Positions 25,874-35,043 are shown, numbered from the stretch's first letter. The stretch is DNA of 53,881 nucleotides from Butyrivibrio sp. NC3005 (GCF_000424545.1 NZ_AUKC01000023.1:6648-60528), one strand, 5' to 3'. Notes: a model not told the origin generated them from the sequence alone. Numbers and translations: made by a program.

Positions 25874-26824
25874 TTATTCACTCATAATAGGCTGAGAAAA
25901 ATCGATAACAGGACTTTCCGGCTCGCTAGAAGGTATTACACTTATAGCCTTGAGAACCGGTCCCTCACCGCCATATTCTTTAACAAATTCTCGCTCTATT
26001 CTTGCCGTTACATCAACCCAGCTTTTTTCTTCGAGTTCAGATGCTCTATCATAATCACATGCAAAACCAAGGAACTGCATATCCTGCGCACAGCAAGTCA
26101 TAGACATTCTTCCAGGAACAAATCTTGTCTTTGGAAATTCTGGCGGCTTAGCAACCATTGCACGGAATTTAACATTTTTTCCCTCATAACGATCTACATG
26201 CTCAAGTGCATCAAGATAGAACATTCCATAACCATAATTGTTAAGCTCAATTGGATCTGCTTTCAAATCAAATGGAAGATCTTCGTCCAAAGTTACATCA
26301 ACCTCTCCATTTTTATCCTCAAAGATAATATCTGCAGCCTGATTGATAGCTTTAACATTACGCTTATAAACAGGAAGTTTCTCATTTAGACCGTCGCAAC
26401 GATTGAACAGAATAAGATCTGCTCTTCTTATATGTTCAGCCAGCATTGACTTCATGTTGTTAAAATACATTTCGAAAGTCATGCAGTTAATCATAGTAAT
26501 CTGCTGCTCAATCTGCCAGCTCTTTGGAAGCTGTATTTTTCTGGAGTCCCACATTCCATTAAACTCGATGAGTATTCTATCAGGATTGTATTGATTCTCA
26601 AGATTTGTAAGCTTTCCGATTGTGAAATTCTCTTCATCATCGATTACAACTTTTATTGTATCATTTGCCCTTAGTACTTTCTCTTCGTACTCATCTTCAC
26701 CCTCTTCACAAACAATAAGAAGAGTTTTTCCATTTATTTTAAAATACGGTTGTGCAATTGTATAACGCAAAAAATCCGTTTTTCCGCTTTCAAGGAAACC
26801 ATAAAGAATATATACTGGCTTCAT
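25874..26824 (-). CDS. Atypical CobW/COG0523 GTPase fused to a YcgQ-C-like domain
   Basis: The 316-residue protein has an N-terminal P-loop GFLESGKTD (9-17) and a G4-like NRCD (141-144), as in COG0523 metal-chaperone GTPases, but lacks the family CxCC metal motif. The C-terminal part (about 218-300) contains RMSMTCCAQDMQFLGFACD and WVDVTARIEREF, which resembles the C-terminal domain of YcgQ/TIGR03943 (DUF1980) proteins, known from zinc-uptake neighbourhoods; I recall this motif and cannot search it. It follows the His-rich CobW gene by 24 bases. A role in metal allocation, probably zinc, is inferred. Confidence 0.75.
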   Translation of the reverse strand: MKPVYILYGFLESGKTDFLRYTIAQPYFKINGKTLLIVCEEGEDEYEEKVLRANDTIKVVIDDEENFTIGKLTNLENQYNPDRILIEFNGMWDSRKIQLPKSWQIEQQITMINCMTFEMYFNNMKSMLAEHIRRADLILFNRCDGLNEKLPVYKRNVKAINQAADIIFEDKNGEVDVTLDEDLPFDLKADPIELNNYGYGMFYLDALEHVDRYEGKNVKFRAMVAKPPEFPKTRFVPGRMSMTCCAQDMQFLGFACDYDRASELEEKSWVDVTARIEREFVKEYGGEGPVLKAISVIPSSEPESPVIDFSQPIMSE

Positions 26825-26848
26825 TACTTCAATCCTTTCATAAACAAA

Positions 26849-28105
26849 TTATTTTCTATGACGGAAAAGATTCTCAAGAGCATCTTCCTTAAGTCCAGAA
26901 CCAATTACAACAATCTTTCCAGTAACTTCCGGATTACCATCTCTAATCTGTGTTTCCTCTGGAACATAATCAAACTCAATCCACTTTCCGCTTGCATCAC
27001 TTACCATACCTTTACTTCTAAGAACGAATCCGTACTCGTCGATATTGTCAAGTTTGGCAAGCATCTCTTTAATCTCATCCTTTGTATACTTTGCAGGAGT
27101 TTCAAGAGCCCAGCTCTGGAATACTTCATCTGCATCATGTCCGCCATGGTGATGGTGGTGCTCATGTCCATGATGGTGATGATCATGGCTATGATGAACT
27201 ACTACGCCGTCCTCGTCTTCTTCATGATGGTGATGATCATGTTCATCTTCATCATCATGGTGGTGATGACAGCAATGTTCATGCTCATCTTCATCATCAT
27301 CATGGTGGTGATGACAGCAATGTTCATGCTCATCTTCATCATTGTGATGATGCTCATGCTCGTCTTCATCTTCATGGTGGTGATGACAGCAGTGCTCATG
27401 CTCGTCTTCATCTTCATCTTCGTCATGATGGTGATGATGATGATCATGCTCTTCCTCTTCAAGGTGTTCTCTTGTCATTTCCTCAAGAAGTTCTTTCTCT
27501 AAATCGTGATTTCCTTCGAAAGTATCAAGGATTTCCTTTCCATCAAGCATATCAATAGGTGTAGTAATAACAGTAGCCTTGCTGTTTAAAGACTTGATAA
27601 GTTCAACAGCATCCTCAATCTTCTTCTCATCGGCTTTATCTGTACGTGTAAGTATGATAGTGCCTGCACTTGCAATCTGGTTTGTATAGAACTCACCAAA
27701 GTTCTTAATATACATTTTAACTTTTGTGACATCAACAACTGTAACTGCACTGTTCAATATCATCTCTGGGAATTTATCTGTAACATTTTTAATAGCAACA
27801 GCTACATCTGAAAGCTTTCCTACTCCTGAAGGCTCAATAAGAATTCTTTCTGGAGCATACTTATTCATGATTTCTGTAAGGTTGGTATCAAAGTCACCAA
27901 CAAGTGAACAGCAGATACATCCTGCATTCATCTCGCTGATTTCAATACCGGATTCCTTGAGAAATCCTCCATCAACACCAACTTCACCGAATTCGTTTTC
28001 TATAAGAACAGTCTTGGTTCCCTTAAGTGCATCAGACAATAACTTTTTGATAAGAGTTGTTTTTCCAGCACCCAAAAAACCTGAAATAATATCTACCTTT
28101 GTCAT
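26849..28105 (-). CDS. CobW/COG0523 metallochaperone GTPase with His/Cys-rich insert
   Basis: The 418-residue protein has G1 GFLGAGKTT, the metal motif GCICC (CxCC, Cys63/65/66), G3 EPSGVG, G4 TRTDKAD and the C-terminal CobW domain (GFVLRSKGM, WIEFDYVP). Between the domains (about 220-320) lies a striking His/Asp/Glu stretch that contains three HCCHHHH units. COG0523 GTPases insert metal into client proteins; zinc, cobalt and nickel are possible. The start at 28105 follows AAGGAAG; a longer frame would add 13 residues before the P-loop. The promoter upstream is overlaid by a 9-bp dyad. Confidence 0.92.
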   Translation of the reverse strand: MTKVDIISGFLGAGKTTLIKKLLSDALKGTKTVLIENEFGEVGVDGGFLKESGIEISEMNAGCICCSLVGDFDTNLTEIMNKYAPERILIEPSGVGKLSDVAVAIKNVTDKFPEMILNSAVTVVDVTKVKMYIKNFGEFYTNQIASAGTIILTRTDKADEKKIEDAVELIKSLNSKATVITTPIDMLDGKEILDTFEGNHDLEKELLEEMTREHLEEEEHDHHHHHHDEDEDEDEHEHCCHHHHEDEDEHEHHHNDEDEHEHCCHHHHDDDEDEHEHCCHHHHDDEDEHDHHHHEEDEDGVVVHHSHDHHHHGHEHHHHHGGHDADEVFQSWALETPAKYTKDEIKEMLAKLDNIDEYGFVLRSKGMVSDASGKWIEFDYVPEETQIRDGNPEVTGKIVVIGSGLKEDALENLFRHRK

Positions 28106-28167
28106 ATTCTTCCTTCTTTCTTTGAAATATAATTCAAAAGTCAAGAGTTTTCTTTTTTACACCAAAT

Positions 28168-28197
28168 ACATTAGCAAGGATTCATACATGTTGTCAA
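28168..28197 (-). promoter_or_regulatory. Sigma-A promoter of the CobW operon
   Basis: On the minus strand TTGACA (28197-28192), an 18-base spacer and TAATGT (28173-28168). The -35 lies inside the dyad at 28184-28211. Confidence 0.65.
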
Positions 28198-28211
28198 TTG
28201 CTAACATGTAT
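28184..28211. promoter_or_regulatory. Candidate operator, 9-10-9 inverted repeat over the -35
   Basis: ATACATGTT (28184-28192) and AACATGTAT (28203-28211) are perfectly complementary around a ten-base spacer that contains most of the TTGACA. A repressor bound here would block the promoter. The sequence does not look like the Zur or AdcR boxes I remember. Confidence 0.55.
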
Positions 28212-28303
28212 ATTTCCATATAACTCCGACCCCATCCTTCATATTTTAGTATTGAAGATTCTATACGTCAAGGCTGGTAAGATGAGCGTTTTTACGTGAC
28301 AAA

Positions 28304-28373
28304 GACGCCAAAGTATATGCCATCCGTTTTAAAATAGCAAATTATATAACGGTATTAGCATCACTTTGGCGCC
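28304..28373 (-). terminator. Branched hairpin, possible terminator of the gene at 28433
   Basis: GACGCCAAAGT (28304-28314) faces ACTTTGGCGCC (28363-28373); on the minus strand all 11 positions pair, one as G-U. An inner CCGTT/AACGG stem (28324-28328 with 28348-28352) sits in the loop. On the minus strand only TCTTTG follows, so the termination signal is weak. Confidence 0.5.
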
Positions 28374-28432
28374 TTTTTGCTTGTTTTATTTACTTTTTTT
28401 TAATTTTTATACTTCAAATAAGCAATGAACAA

Positions 28433-29284
28433 TCAGCATTCGAATGCTGGTCTAAGTGCATCAGGACAAGATACCTTGCCATGCTTTGCTTCCTTTGGAC
28501 AACAGAAATTCAAATACTTATTTCCCTGAATCTGCAAAACTCCTTTTCCAAGATCAGGTAGAAGGCATGTAATAGGCATTCCATTAAAGGAATTAATCAT
28601 CTCGATAACATATCCTTCTTTAAATCCAAGTGTTAATACTTCGGACTGTCTAATAGCATAGCTATGTGCAAGAAGTGAAATTGTAAAGAATGTTCCATCA
28701 TACAACTTCAAAAGCGCCCATTTTATCAAGTCAAGATTTCCATCAACAGATTCATCATGTGTAACTACATGGAAATAAAAATCACAAATTCTTTCGTGAA
28801 TATAATTAGGCTTTCCATTATCCCAGCTTGAAACTACATCGCACTGAAGTTCACTATAATAATTTCTAAGTGCATATTCATTAAATCTAACAGCAAGCCA
28901 ATTATATACTCTTTCTAATGAAGCAAATGCAGCAGGATCTTTTTTCTCAAGTGCTTCCCACTGCTCGTTTACATAATCAATTTTTGATTTATTGTCAATC
29001 ATCATGCAAAGTTTATATAATCTTGGCAGAGAATTTTTTCCACATTTACGTCTGAATGCATCATGAACTTTAATATAAGTACCGGAATCAAGTCTTCTTA
29101 TAGTCTGCATAATAAGTACAAGCTCAGAGTAACAAGCTGTAAGATTCGCAACATCATCTGCGGAATCTAAATTTTCAACAATATTAGTAAAATTATCAAC
29201 CACATAGTCGTTCTTAATAAAGAAATCAACTATTCCATCTACATCCTTGCTATTAATTGCCTTAAAAGAATTAAAAAGTTCCAT
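28433..29284 (-). CDS. Protein of unknown function with C-terminal cysteines
   Basis: The 283-residue protein is probably soluble and helix-rich. I do not recognise the family. The C-terminus carries NFCCPKEAKHGKVSCP and a final EC, four or five cysteines that could bind metal or be solvent-exposed. The start ATG follows GGGAGAGGAAA. It has its own promoter (29365-29393) and lies upstream of the metal-GTPase operon, but a hairpin separates the two, so a shared role is only a guess. Confidence 0.8.
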   Translation of the reverse strand: MELFNSFKAINSKDVDGIVDFFIKNDYVVDNFTNIVENLDSADDVANLTACYSELVLIMQTIRRLDSGTYIKVHDAFRRKCGKNSLPRLYKLCMMIDNKSKIDYVNEQWEALEKKDPAAFASLERVYNWLAVRFNEYALRNYYSELQCDVVSSWDNGKPNYIHERICDFYFHVVTHDESVDGNLDLIKWALLKLYDGTFFTISLLAHSYAIRQSEVLTLGFKEGYVIEMINSFNGMPITCLLPDLGKGVLQIQGNKYLNFCCPKEAKHGKVSCPDALRPAFEC

Positions 29285-29303
29285 TTTCCTCTCCCTCTTT
29301 CAT
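29271..29303 (-). CDS. Possible 10-codon leader peptide overlapping the gene start
   Basis: On the minus strand GGGAGGATAGGCT is followed by ATG and the frame MKEGEENGTF, whose stop lies past the start codon of the gene at 29284. The ribosome site is better than that of the gene itself. It could couple translation; it may also be chance. Confidence 0.35.
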   Translation of the reverse strand: MKEGEENGTF

Positions 29304-29364
29304 AGCCTATCCTCCCATGGATATTTGGCTTTTTCAAATCCGTTTGTTATACAGTGCGTTTATC

Positions 29365-29393
29365 AATATATAGTAAAAAAACATCTTGCGCAA
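29365..29393 (-). promoter_or_regulatory. Promoter of the gene at 28433-29284
   Basis: On the minus strand TTGCGC (29393-29388), a 17-base spacer and TATATT (29370-29365). Confidence 0.55.
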
Positions 29394-29455
29394 CGGAAAA
29401 TACAACGAAATAAAGCCCGATAAAACCAGCAATTATTATAACATATCACTTTTAG

Positions 29456-29485
29456 CAAAAACGTGGCTCTAATTCCAGAGCCACG
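29456..29485 (-). terminator. Terminator of the walJ-ACT-UPF0210 operon
   Basis: CGTGGCTCT (29462-29470) and AGAGCCACG (29477-29485) form a perfect GC-rich stem with a six-base loop; on the minus strand TTTTTGC follows. Confidence 0.9.
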
Positions 29486-29587
29486 CTATCATATGTTTTA
29501 TCATAAAATTTAGTCAAAATTAATATTTACCAAATTCCCATGATGATTTTTATATATTATGCATAATATACTTAAAAAACTTTTTGT

Positions 29588-30952
29588 TTAATTCTTAAAG
29601 CTGTGTATTGGTGCAGGTATTCTGCCACCTCTGTTAACAAAATTGCTACAGTCAAAATTGTTAACCGGCATAATAGGTGCATATCCCAAAAGACCTCCAA
29701 ACTCAACAGTCTCGCCAACTTTCTTTCCTATTACCGGAATGAGTCTTACAGCTGTAGTTTTCTGATTAATCATTCCAATTGCCATTTCATCTGAGATAAT
29801 ACCAGCTATTGTAGTAGCTTTTGTATCTCCAGGAATAGCAATCATGTCAAGTCCTACTGAACATACACAAGTCATTGCCTCAAGTTTCTCAAGGACAAGG
29901 CATCCTGCTTCTACGGCATTTATCATACCCTGATCTTCACTTACAGGTATGAATGCACCAGAAAGACCTCCGACATAAGACGAAGCCATTACACCGCCTT
30001 TTTTAACCTGATCATTTAATAAAGCAAGAGCTGCTGTTGTTCCAGGTGCACCAGCATACTCAACTCCAATTTCATGAAGAATATCAGCAACTGAATCACC
30101 AATTGCAGGTGTGGGGGCAAGTGACAAATCTACAATTCCAAAAGGAACTCCAAGTCTCTTAGATGCTTCTTTTGCTACCAGCTGACCTACTCTTGTAACC
30201 TTAAATGCAGTCTTTTTTATAGTCTCGCAAAGAACTTCAAAGTTCTCACCACGAACTTTTTCAAGAGCTGTCTTGACAACGCCCGGTCCTGATACACCTA
30301 CATTTATTATTCTGTCAGCCTCTGTAACGCCATGGAATGCGCCTGCCATAAATGGATTATCATCAGGAGCATTACAGAATACTACAAGTTTTGCACATCC
30401 AAGACTATCCTTATCTTTTGTTTTCTCGGCAGTTTCAAGAATAATATCTCCAAGAAGTCTAACAGAATCCATATTGATACCAGTCTTAGTAGAACCTACA
30501 TTTACTGAACTGCAAATAAGTTCTGTACTTGCGAGTGCTTCTGGAATAGAACGAATAAGCATTTCATCAGCCTTTGTCATTCCTTTACTGACAAGGGCTG
30601 AATAACCACCGATAAAATTGACGCCTACTTCATGTGCTACCTTGTCTAATGTCTTTGCAATACGTACAAAATCAGCAGATGACTTACATGCTGCTCCTCC
30701 TACGAGTGCAATAGGTGTGAGCGATATTCTTTTATTAACGATAGGAATACCAAATTCTCTGGAAATATCCTCACCTGTTTTTACCAAATCTTTAGCTGAT
30801 TCATAAATTTTGTTATGAATCTTTTCACAAAGACGGTCCAAATCTGAGTCTATACAATCTAAAAGGCTGATACCCATTGTGATAGTACGGACATCGAGAT
30901 TCTCCTTCTCAATCATGTCATTAGTTTCCGAAACTTCACTTATATTGATCAT
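29588..30952 (-). CDS. UPF0210 (DUF711, PFL-like) family protein
   Basis: The 454-residue protein matches the UPF0210/DUF711 family: the N-terminal segment [44 protein letters not shown] and a C-terminal [30 protein letters not shown] region. The family is structurally related to pyruvate formate-lyase, but its activity is not known to me. It is nearly always next to an ACT-domain gene, as here (15 bases). AAAGGAATTG precedes the ATG. Confidence 0.93.
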   Translation of the reverse strand: MINISEVSETNDMIEKENLDVRTITMGISLLDCIDSDLDRLCEKIHNKIYESAKDLVKTGEDISREFGIPIVNKRISLTPIALVGGAACKSSADFVRIAKTLDKVAHEVGVNFIGGYSALVSKGMTKADEMLIRSIPEALASTELICSSVNVGSTKTGINMDSVRLLGDIILETAEKTKDKDSLGCAKLVVFCNAPDDNPFMAGAFHGVTEADRIINVGVSGPGVVKTALEKVRGENFEVLCETIKKTAFKVTRVGQLVAKEASKRLGVPFGIVDLSLAPTPAIGDSVADILHEIGVEYAGAPGTTAALALLNDQVKKGGVMASSYVGGLSGAFIPVSEDQGMINAVEAGCLVLEKLEAMTCVCSVGLDMIAIPGDTKATTIAGIISDEMAIGMINQKTTAVRLIPVIGKKVGETVEFGGLLGYAPIMPVNNFDCSNFVNRGGRIPAPIHSFKN

Positions 30953-30967
30953 TTACTTCAATTCCTT

Positions 30968-31240
30968 TCAGATTCTGTGCATAGAGTTAAAAATATCTTC
31001 CCTCTGCATCTTTATTACAACGCCGATTTCTGTTCCAAGACTTTCAACTTTATGGGCAAGTTTTACGAAATCTGCATCTCTTTCTGTGATGTCAACAATC
31101 ATCATCATGTTGAAATAACCAGAAACGATTGTCTGACTGATATCCAGAATATTAACGTTTTCCTCTGCAAGAGATGTGCAAACTTTGGCAATGATACCTA
31201 CAGTATCTTTTCCGACAACTGTAATGATAGCTCTTTTCAT
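30968..31240 (-). CDS. ACT domain protein (UPF0237)
   Basis: The 90-residue protein is a single ACT domain (AIITVVGKDTVGIIAKVCTS, then NILDISQTIVSGYFNMMMIV), a fold that usually binds amino acids or other small ligands to regulate a partner. The downstream UPF0210 protein is the likely partner, since the pair is conserved. Translation of the two is closely linked (15-base gap). Confidence 0.93.
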   Translation of the reverse strand: MKRAIITVVGKDTVGIIAKVCTSLAEENVNILDISQTIVSGYFNMMMIVDITERDADFVKLAHKVESLGTEIGVVIKMQREDIFNSMHRI

Positions 31241-31277
31241 GATACTTCTCCTTTAACTCTAATGCACTTAATAAAAT

Positions 31278-32075
31278 TTAAACATTTATAACTTCAGAAA
31301 TCTCACTGCGTTTTGCAACCTGCAGTAAAAAATCTTTGCTATTATATGGATTGTTGCCCATATCAATTGCAAGACGAACTGTCTCATAAGCTAGTTCCGG
31401 CATATTGTTTTTATCTGACAAGTGACCAAGAACAATTCCTTTTATATGATTATTTAACAGTTTGCAGATAAGTTCCCCTGATTTATCATTCGATAAATGC
31501 CCTTTATTACCTGCAATTCTTGCTTTCAAACGGTATGGGTAAGGCCCTGTCTGTAACATTCTCAAGTCATGATTGGATTCTAGAAGTAAAGCATCCATAT
31601 CCTGAAGACTCTTAACCGTATAGTCATCATAACATCCCAAATCAGTCGCAACTGCGACCTTTTTATTTCCACTAGATATTCTAAATCCTACCGGTTCTCT
31701 GGCATCATGAGAAATCTTCATCGGATTGATTGTCATATCTCCTACTTCAACAATTTCATCAGGGTGTATCACATGAAAATCTGCATCATCTAGTTCATGC
31801 TTTTTGTCAGAAAGCCTAATTCCTTCAATTGTTCCCCTTGTCGCATAGACAGGTATCTGATTTTTCTTAAGAATAACCCTAAGAGCTGCTATATGATCTA
31901 TATGCTCATGAGTTACAAATATTCCACTAACATCTGAAAAATCAAGTTCCAGAAAATTCAAACCTTCCAGTATTTTTTTCCTGCTGCATCCTGCATCAAC
32001 CAAGATGTGCGTCTTTTCAGTACCAATGTATGTGCTGTTTCCATTGCTTCCTGAAGCCAGACTGACAAATCTCAT
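31278..32075 (-). CDS. MBL-fold hydrolase, WalJ/YycJ-like
   Basis: The 265-residue protein starts MRFVSLASGSNGNSTYIG, the typical YycJ/WalJ N-terminus, and has the metal motif THEHIDH (HxHxDH). The family are metallo-beta-lactamase-fold exonucleases or hydrolases. In Bacillus-type genomes the gene follows walRK; here no such kinase is adjacent. It is the first gene of an operon with the ACT and UPF0210 genes. A small dyad GTTTGAA-6-TTCAAAC (32094-32113) lies in its leader. Confidence 0.88.
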   Translation of the reverse strand: MRFVSLASGSNGNSTYIGTEKTHILVDAGCSRKKILEGLNFLELDFSDVSGIFVTHEHIDHIAALRVILKKNQIPVYATRGTIEGIRLSDKKHELDDADFHVIHPDEIVEVGDMTINPMKISHDAREPVGFRISSGNKKVAVATDLGCYDDYTVKSLQDMDALLLESNHDLRMLQTGPYPYRLKARIAGNKGHLSNDKSGELICKLLNNHIKGIVLGHLSDKNNMPELAYETVRLAIDMGNNPYNSKDFLLQVAKRSEISEVINV

Positions 32076-32144
32076 ATCACCATAATCCTCTTAGTTTGAA
32101 CAGACATTCAAACCTTCTCTATAGAATACTACATATCGTTACAA

Positions 32145-32174
32145 AGAAAAAGACCATGTTTTATTTTCATGGTC
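32145..32174 (-). terminator. Terminator after the FtsA-like gene
   Basis: GACCATG (32152-32158) and CATGGTC (32168-32174) pair; on the minus strand the stem is followed by TTTTTC. A second weak hairpin, GCACTTT/AAAGTG (minus strand), lies nearer the stop. Confidence 0.8.
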
Positions 32175-32233
32175 ATTTTCTTATTAAAAACAACATGTAC
32201 ACTTTAACACATCAAAGTGCTTTTTGACAACTT

Positions 32234-34366
32234 TTATTTTTGCCAATGTATTTCAATCTTATCTCCCTCAGATAATGTTTGCATGTAATCTGGACTGTTA
32301 CCATTTAGAAGGGTTATTATTCCATGTCCCTGTGGTTTACTAAGATCAAAATCAATATAATCAAAAATATCTACAAAAATATATTCAGCCTTATTTCTAA
32401 GTGTGACAGCATTTCCGTTGATAATAACATGCAAATCTCGTACAAGAATATTTTTAACCGGAGGATTTGCCACCTGTTCTATCTCAAAATTATTCTTTTC
32501 TGCCACATCAGCTTCTAACGCAGATTCAGCTGAGGCTTCATTTTCCATTTCCATTTCAACTTCATCTGCATCCGGAATATCTCTATAATATTCCATAATA
32601 GAATCTTCTCTTGACTTGAATTCAACTTTAAAGTTCTCATAAACTGGTGTATCCAAATCCGCTTCTTCGTTGTTGACGATTACAAAAGTGTCTCCATCAA
32701 TCTCTATGTCCAATAACTGTGCTATTTGAGAAGGCGTTACATAATCCAAAACTTTAACATTGTCGCCATTTTGAATCTGATATAACGGTGTCTGTGGTTC
32801 TCCATTTACTGTTGCAAAATGGGAAGCCATTACTTCCGTACCGTTAACTATAATTTTAAATTTAGATTTAAATTCAGGTAAAGAATTAATATCCATCTCG
32901 CCAGCCTGACCTGCTGTTGAAGATTTTACATCGATAATGTCATTAGCTCTAATTTTTGTATGAATATCTGCTATTTTACCATTTACAGTAATTACAGCAG
33001 ACTCACCAAGAGTTCCTGGAGCAACTTTTTCTTTACCATTAACTGTATATTTAAGAGGAGTTCCCCTCTTCGGAAACAAATCTTCATTAGGAAAAGATGC
33101 CTGCATTGCAGCATTTACTACCTGGAGCTTTCCATTATCATAAAGCTTTATTGAATCTCCATTAAATGAAACAAAAATAAAATTATTTGTGTCCTGATAA
33201 TAGCTAAGGCATATTCCAAGCGGAGTTACTATAAGAGAATCATGTCTTATTCCGTCTTCATTCATGAAAACGAAATCTTTCATAACCTCTTCACCTCTAA
33301 GCGCAACTCTTTCCTCTGCTATACCCATGCAATGAGCAATCTGAGTTGTATAACCATCAACGCATCCTCCACCACCGACTACGAATACTGCACTTACAGG
33401 ATTATCCCCGTTAAGCCTTTTAATCTCAGCAGTTACATCTTTTGCCATAGAAGTTACGAGAGGATTTAATACTGCATCAACTTCTTTCCTTGTAATAGTC
33501 TTTTCCAAATTCATAATATCGATATACTTTATGCTATCATTATGCTGAGCAGATACTTTGATGTTATCTGCAGTATTAAAATCCACAAGGCAATGCTTTG
33601 CAATAGACTCTGTTAAATGATCTCCTGCAACAGGAATCATTCCGTAGGCTGTAATTGTTCCTTCATTCGTAATACAAATATCAGATGTTCCTGCGCCAAC
33701 ATCAATAAGCGCAAGATTCAACATTCTAAATTTCTCTGGAATAGCCACCATGATAGCTGCAATAGGCTCAAGCGTTAGATTAACAACGTTTAAATCTGCT
33801 CTTTCACAAACTTTATATAGAGAGTCAACGACATCGTCAGGAAGGAAGGTAGCAATTAATTCTACCTTCACTGTTCCCGCTTTATGACCTTCAAGATTTA
33901 TTATCTGATAGTCGTTTAGATAATAATGCAATACAGAATATCCAACAAGATAAAATTTTAATTCCGAATCATTTTTTGCAAGAAACTCCTGATAAGCTTT
34001 CTCGACAGCTTTAGAATTAAGGTTGTAGATATCCTCATCAGTTATTGTATGATCTCCTTCATATGTTTCTTCCAAGGAAGTTTCTACAGTGCGAAGTACA
34101 CGACCAGCGGCTGCTATACACACATCAGTCAAATGTATATCAGTCTCCTGCTCAAGTTCATTTTTGATAGCTGTTATTGTCGCACCAACTTTTCCAATGT
34201 CATGAATCTGTCCGTCTAACATGGCTCGTGTTTCATGACCTCTGGTTTTCTGCGCAATTATGGTGAACTTACCATCTTTAATATATCCCATAGTGCCCAC
34301 TACATTACGCGTTCCAATATCCAAACCAAAAACAACACCCTGATCTTTCTGCTCCATACTCTGCAT
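32234..34366 (-). CDS. FtsA/PilM-like actin-fold ATPase with long C-terminal region
   Basis: The 710-residue protein has an actin-like ATPase domain: VFGLDIGTRNVVG (phosphate 1), IDVGAGTSDICI (phosphate 2) and FVVGGGGCVDG (adenosine). Segment VCIAAAGRVLRT begins an SHS2-like subdomain. A further 300 residues (from about 410) carry repeated NG-containing beta segments not found in classic FtsA (about 420 residues). The length fits the large 'cell division FtsA domain' proteins of Clostridia; a role in division or envelope assembly is inferred. The start follows AAAGGGG. It is 75 bases after coaE. Confidence 0.82.
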   Translation of the reverse strand: MQSMEQKDQGVVFGLDIGTRNVVGTMGYIKDGKFTIIAQKTRGHETRAMLDGQIHDIGKVGATITAIKNELEQETDIHLTDVCIAAAGRVLRTVETSLEETYEGDHTITDEDIYNLNSKAVEKAYQEFLAKNDSELKFYLVGYSVLHYYLNDYQIINLEGHKAGTVKVELIATFLPDDVVDSLYKVCERADLNVVNLTLEPIAAIMVAIPEKFRMLNLALIDVGAGTSDICITNEGTITAYGMIPVAGDHLTESIAKHCLVDFNTADNIKVSAQHNDSIKYIDIMNLEKTITRKEVDAVLNPLVTSMAKDVTAEIKRLNGDNPVSAVFVVGGGGCVDGYTTQIAHCMGIAEERVALRGEEVMKDFVFMNEDGIRHDSLIVTPLGICLSYYQDTNNFIFVSFNGDSIKLYDNGKLQVVNAAMQASFPNEDLFPKRGTPLKYTVNGKEKVAPGTLGESAVITVNGKIADIHTKIRANDIIDVKSSTAGQAGEMDINSLPEFKSKFKIIVNGTEVMASHFATVNGEPQTPLYQIQNGDNVKVLDYVTPSQIAQLLDIEIDGDTFVIVNNEEADLDTPVYENFKVEFKSREDSIMEYYRDIPDADEVEMEMENEASAESALEADVAEKNNFEIEQVANPPVKNILVRDLHVIINGNAVTLRNKAEYIFVDIFDYIDFDLSKPQGHGIITLLNGNSPDYMQTLSEGDKIEIHWQK

Positions 34367-34441
34367 TAGCGAAATCCCCTTTGTTTTTGAAAGTAGTAAT
34401 TGCTACATGTAAAAACGGAATACAAATAAAGGTTCTATAAA

Positions 34442-35035
34442 TTATTTTTTCAAATGGTTATCTATAATTTGAAGCGTATCTTCAAGACTGCCGCTATTAT
34501 CAATCATAAAATCCGAGCCGGCACGAAATTCGCTTTCAGATAGCTGTGACGAAATAATTTTATCAATTTTGGCATCCGAATAGCCCCTAGATGCTTTCAG
34601 ACGTTTTCTTCTTATTTCTTCGTCTGCAAAAATGTACCACATTTCGTCTACTATTTTATTATAACCCGTTTCTATCAAAAGTGCCGCCTCAATAAACAGA
34701 ATTTGTAATTTTTTTTCGTTTTTTTCTTTTTCAATTTGCTCATAAATATAGTCATTCGTAAGAGGATGAAGAATATCATTTATTTTCTTTAATACATCTG
34801 GCTTCCCGAATACAGCATTAGCCATCTTCTTTCTGTCAATTTCTCCATCTTCTTCATTAAGAATGTCTGTTCCAAGAAGCTCTACCAATTTGTCATAAGC
34901 TTCCATACCCTTCTTCTTAATGATATTTGCTACATCATCGGAAAAAATAACTCTACAATTGTATTTTTGTTCAAGATGGCGCAAGACTTCACTTTTTCCA
35001 GCTCCTACGCCTCCTGTTACTCCTATTATTTTCAT
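34442..35035 (-). CDS. coaE: Dephospho-CoA kinase
   Basis: The 197-residue enzyme phosphorylates dephospho-CoA in the last step of CoA synthesis. The P-loop is GVTGGVGAGKSEV, followed by IFSDDVA, LHPLTNDYI and FIEAALLIETGY, all typical of CoaE, as is the length. It starts eight bases after the polA stop, a common polA-coaE order in Firmicutes. Confidence 0.95.
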   Translation of the reverse strand: MKIIGVTGGVGAGKSEVLRHLEQKYNCRVIFSDDVANIIKKKGMEAYDKLVELLGTDILNEEDGEIDRKKMANAVFGKPDVLKKINDILHPLTNDYIYEQIEKEKNEKKLQILFIEAALLIETGYNKIVDEMWYIFADEEIRRKRLKASRGYSDAKIDKIISSQLSESEFRAGSDFMIDNSGSLEDTLQIIDNHLKK

Positions 35036-35043
35036 ATTGTAAT

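Larger units (their letters stand above)
28106..28432. other. Control region between cobW-like operon and the unknown gene
   Basis: The 327-base gap holds the promoter and dyad of the GTPase operon (28168-28211) and a branched hairpin (28304-28373). The stretch 28212-28303 shows nothing I can name. Confidence 0.7.
29285..29587. other. 303-base gap: promoter, leader and upstream terminator
   Basis: It contains the leader of the unknown gene, its promoter (29365-29393), an unremarkable AT-rich stretch and the terminator of the UPF0210 operon (29456-29485). The bases 29486-29587 hold nothing I can name. Confidence 0.65.

Noticed and set aside
26750..27558. Long plus-strand frames (250 and 158 residues) rich in Met/Val/Ile or His opposite the CobW gene
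   Set aside because: They are mirrors of the repetitive CAT/GAT codons of the His/Asp-rich insert. The minus-strand frame has the CobW motifs and a ribosome site.
28184..28211. Classical Zur or AdcR box at the CobW promoter
   Set aside because: The dyad lacks the ATTACGA-like or TTAAC-GTTAA core; only an unassigned operator can be supported.
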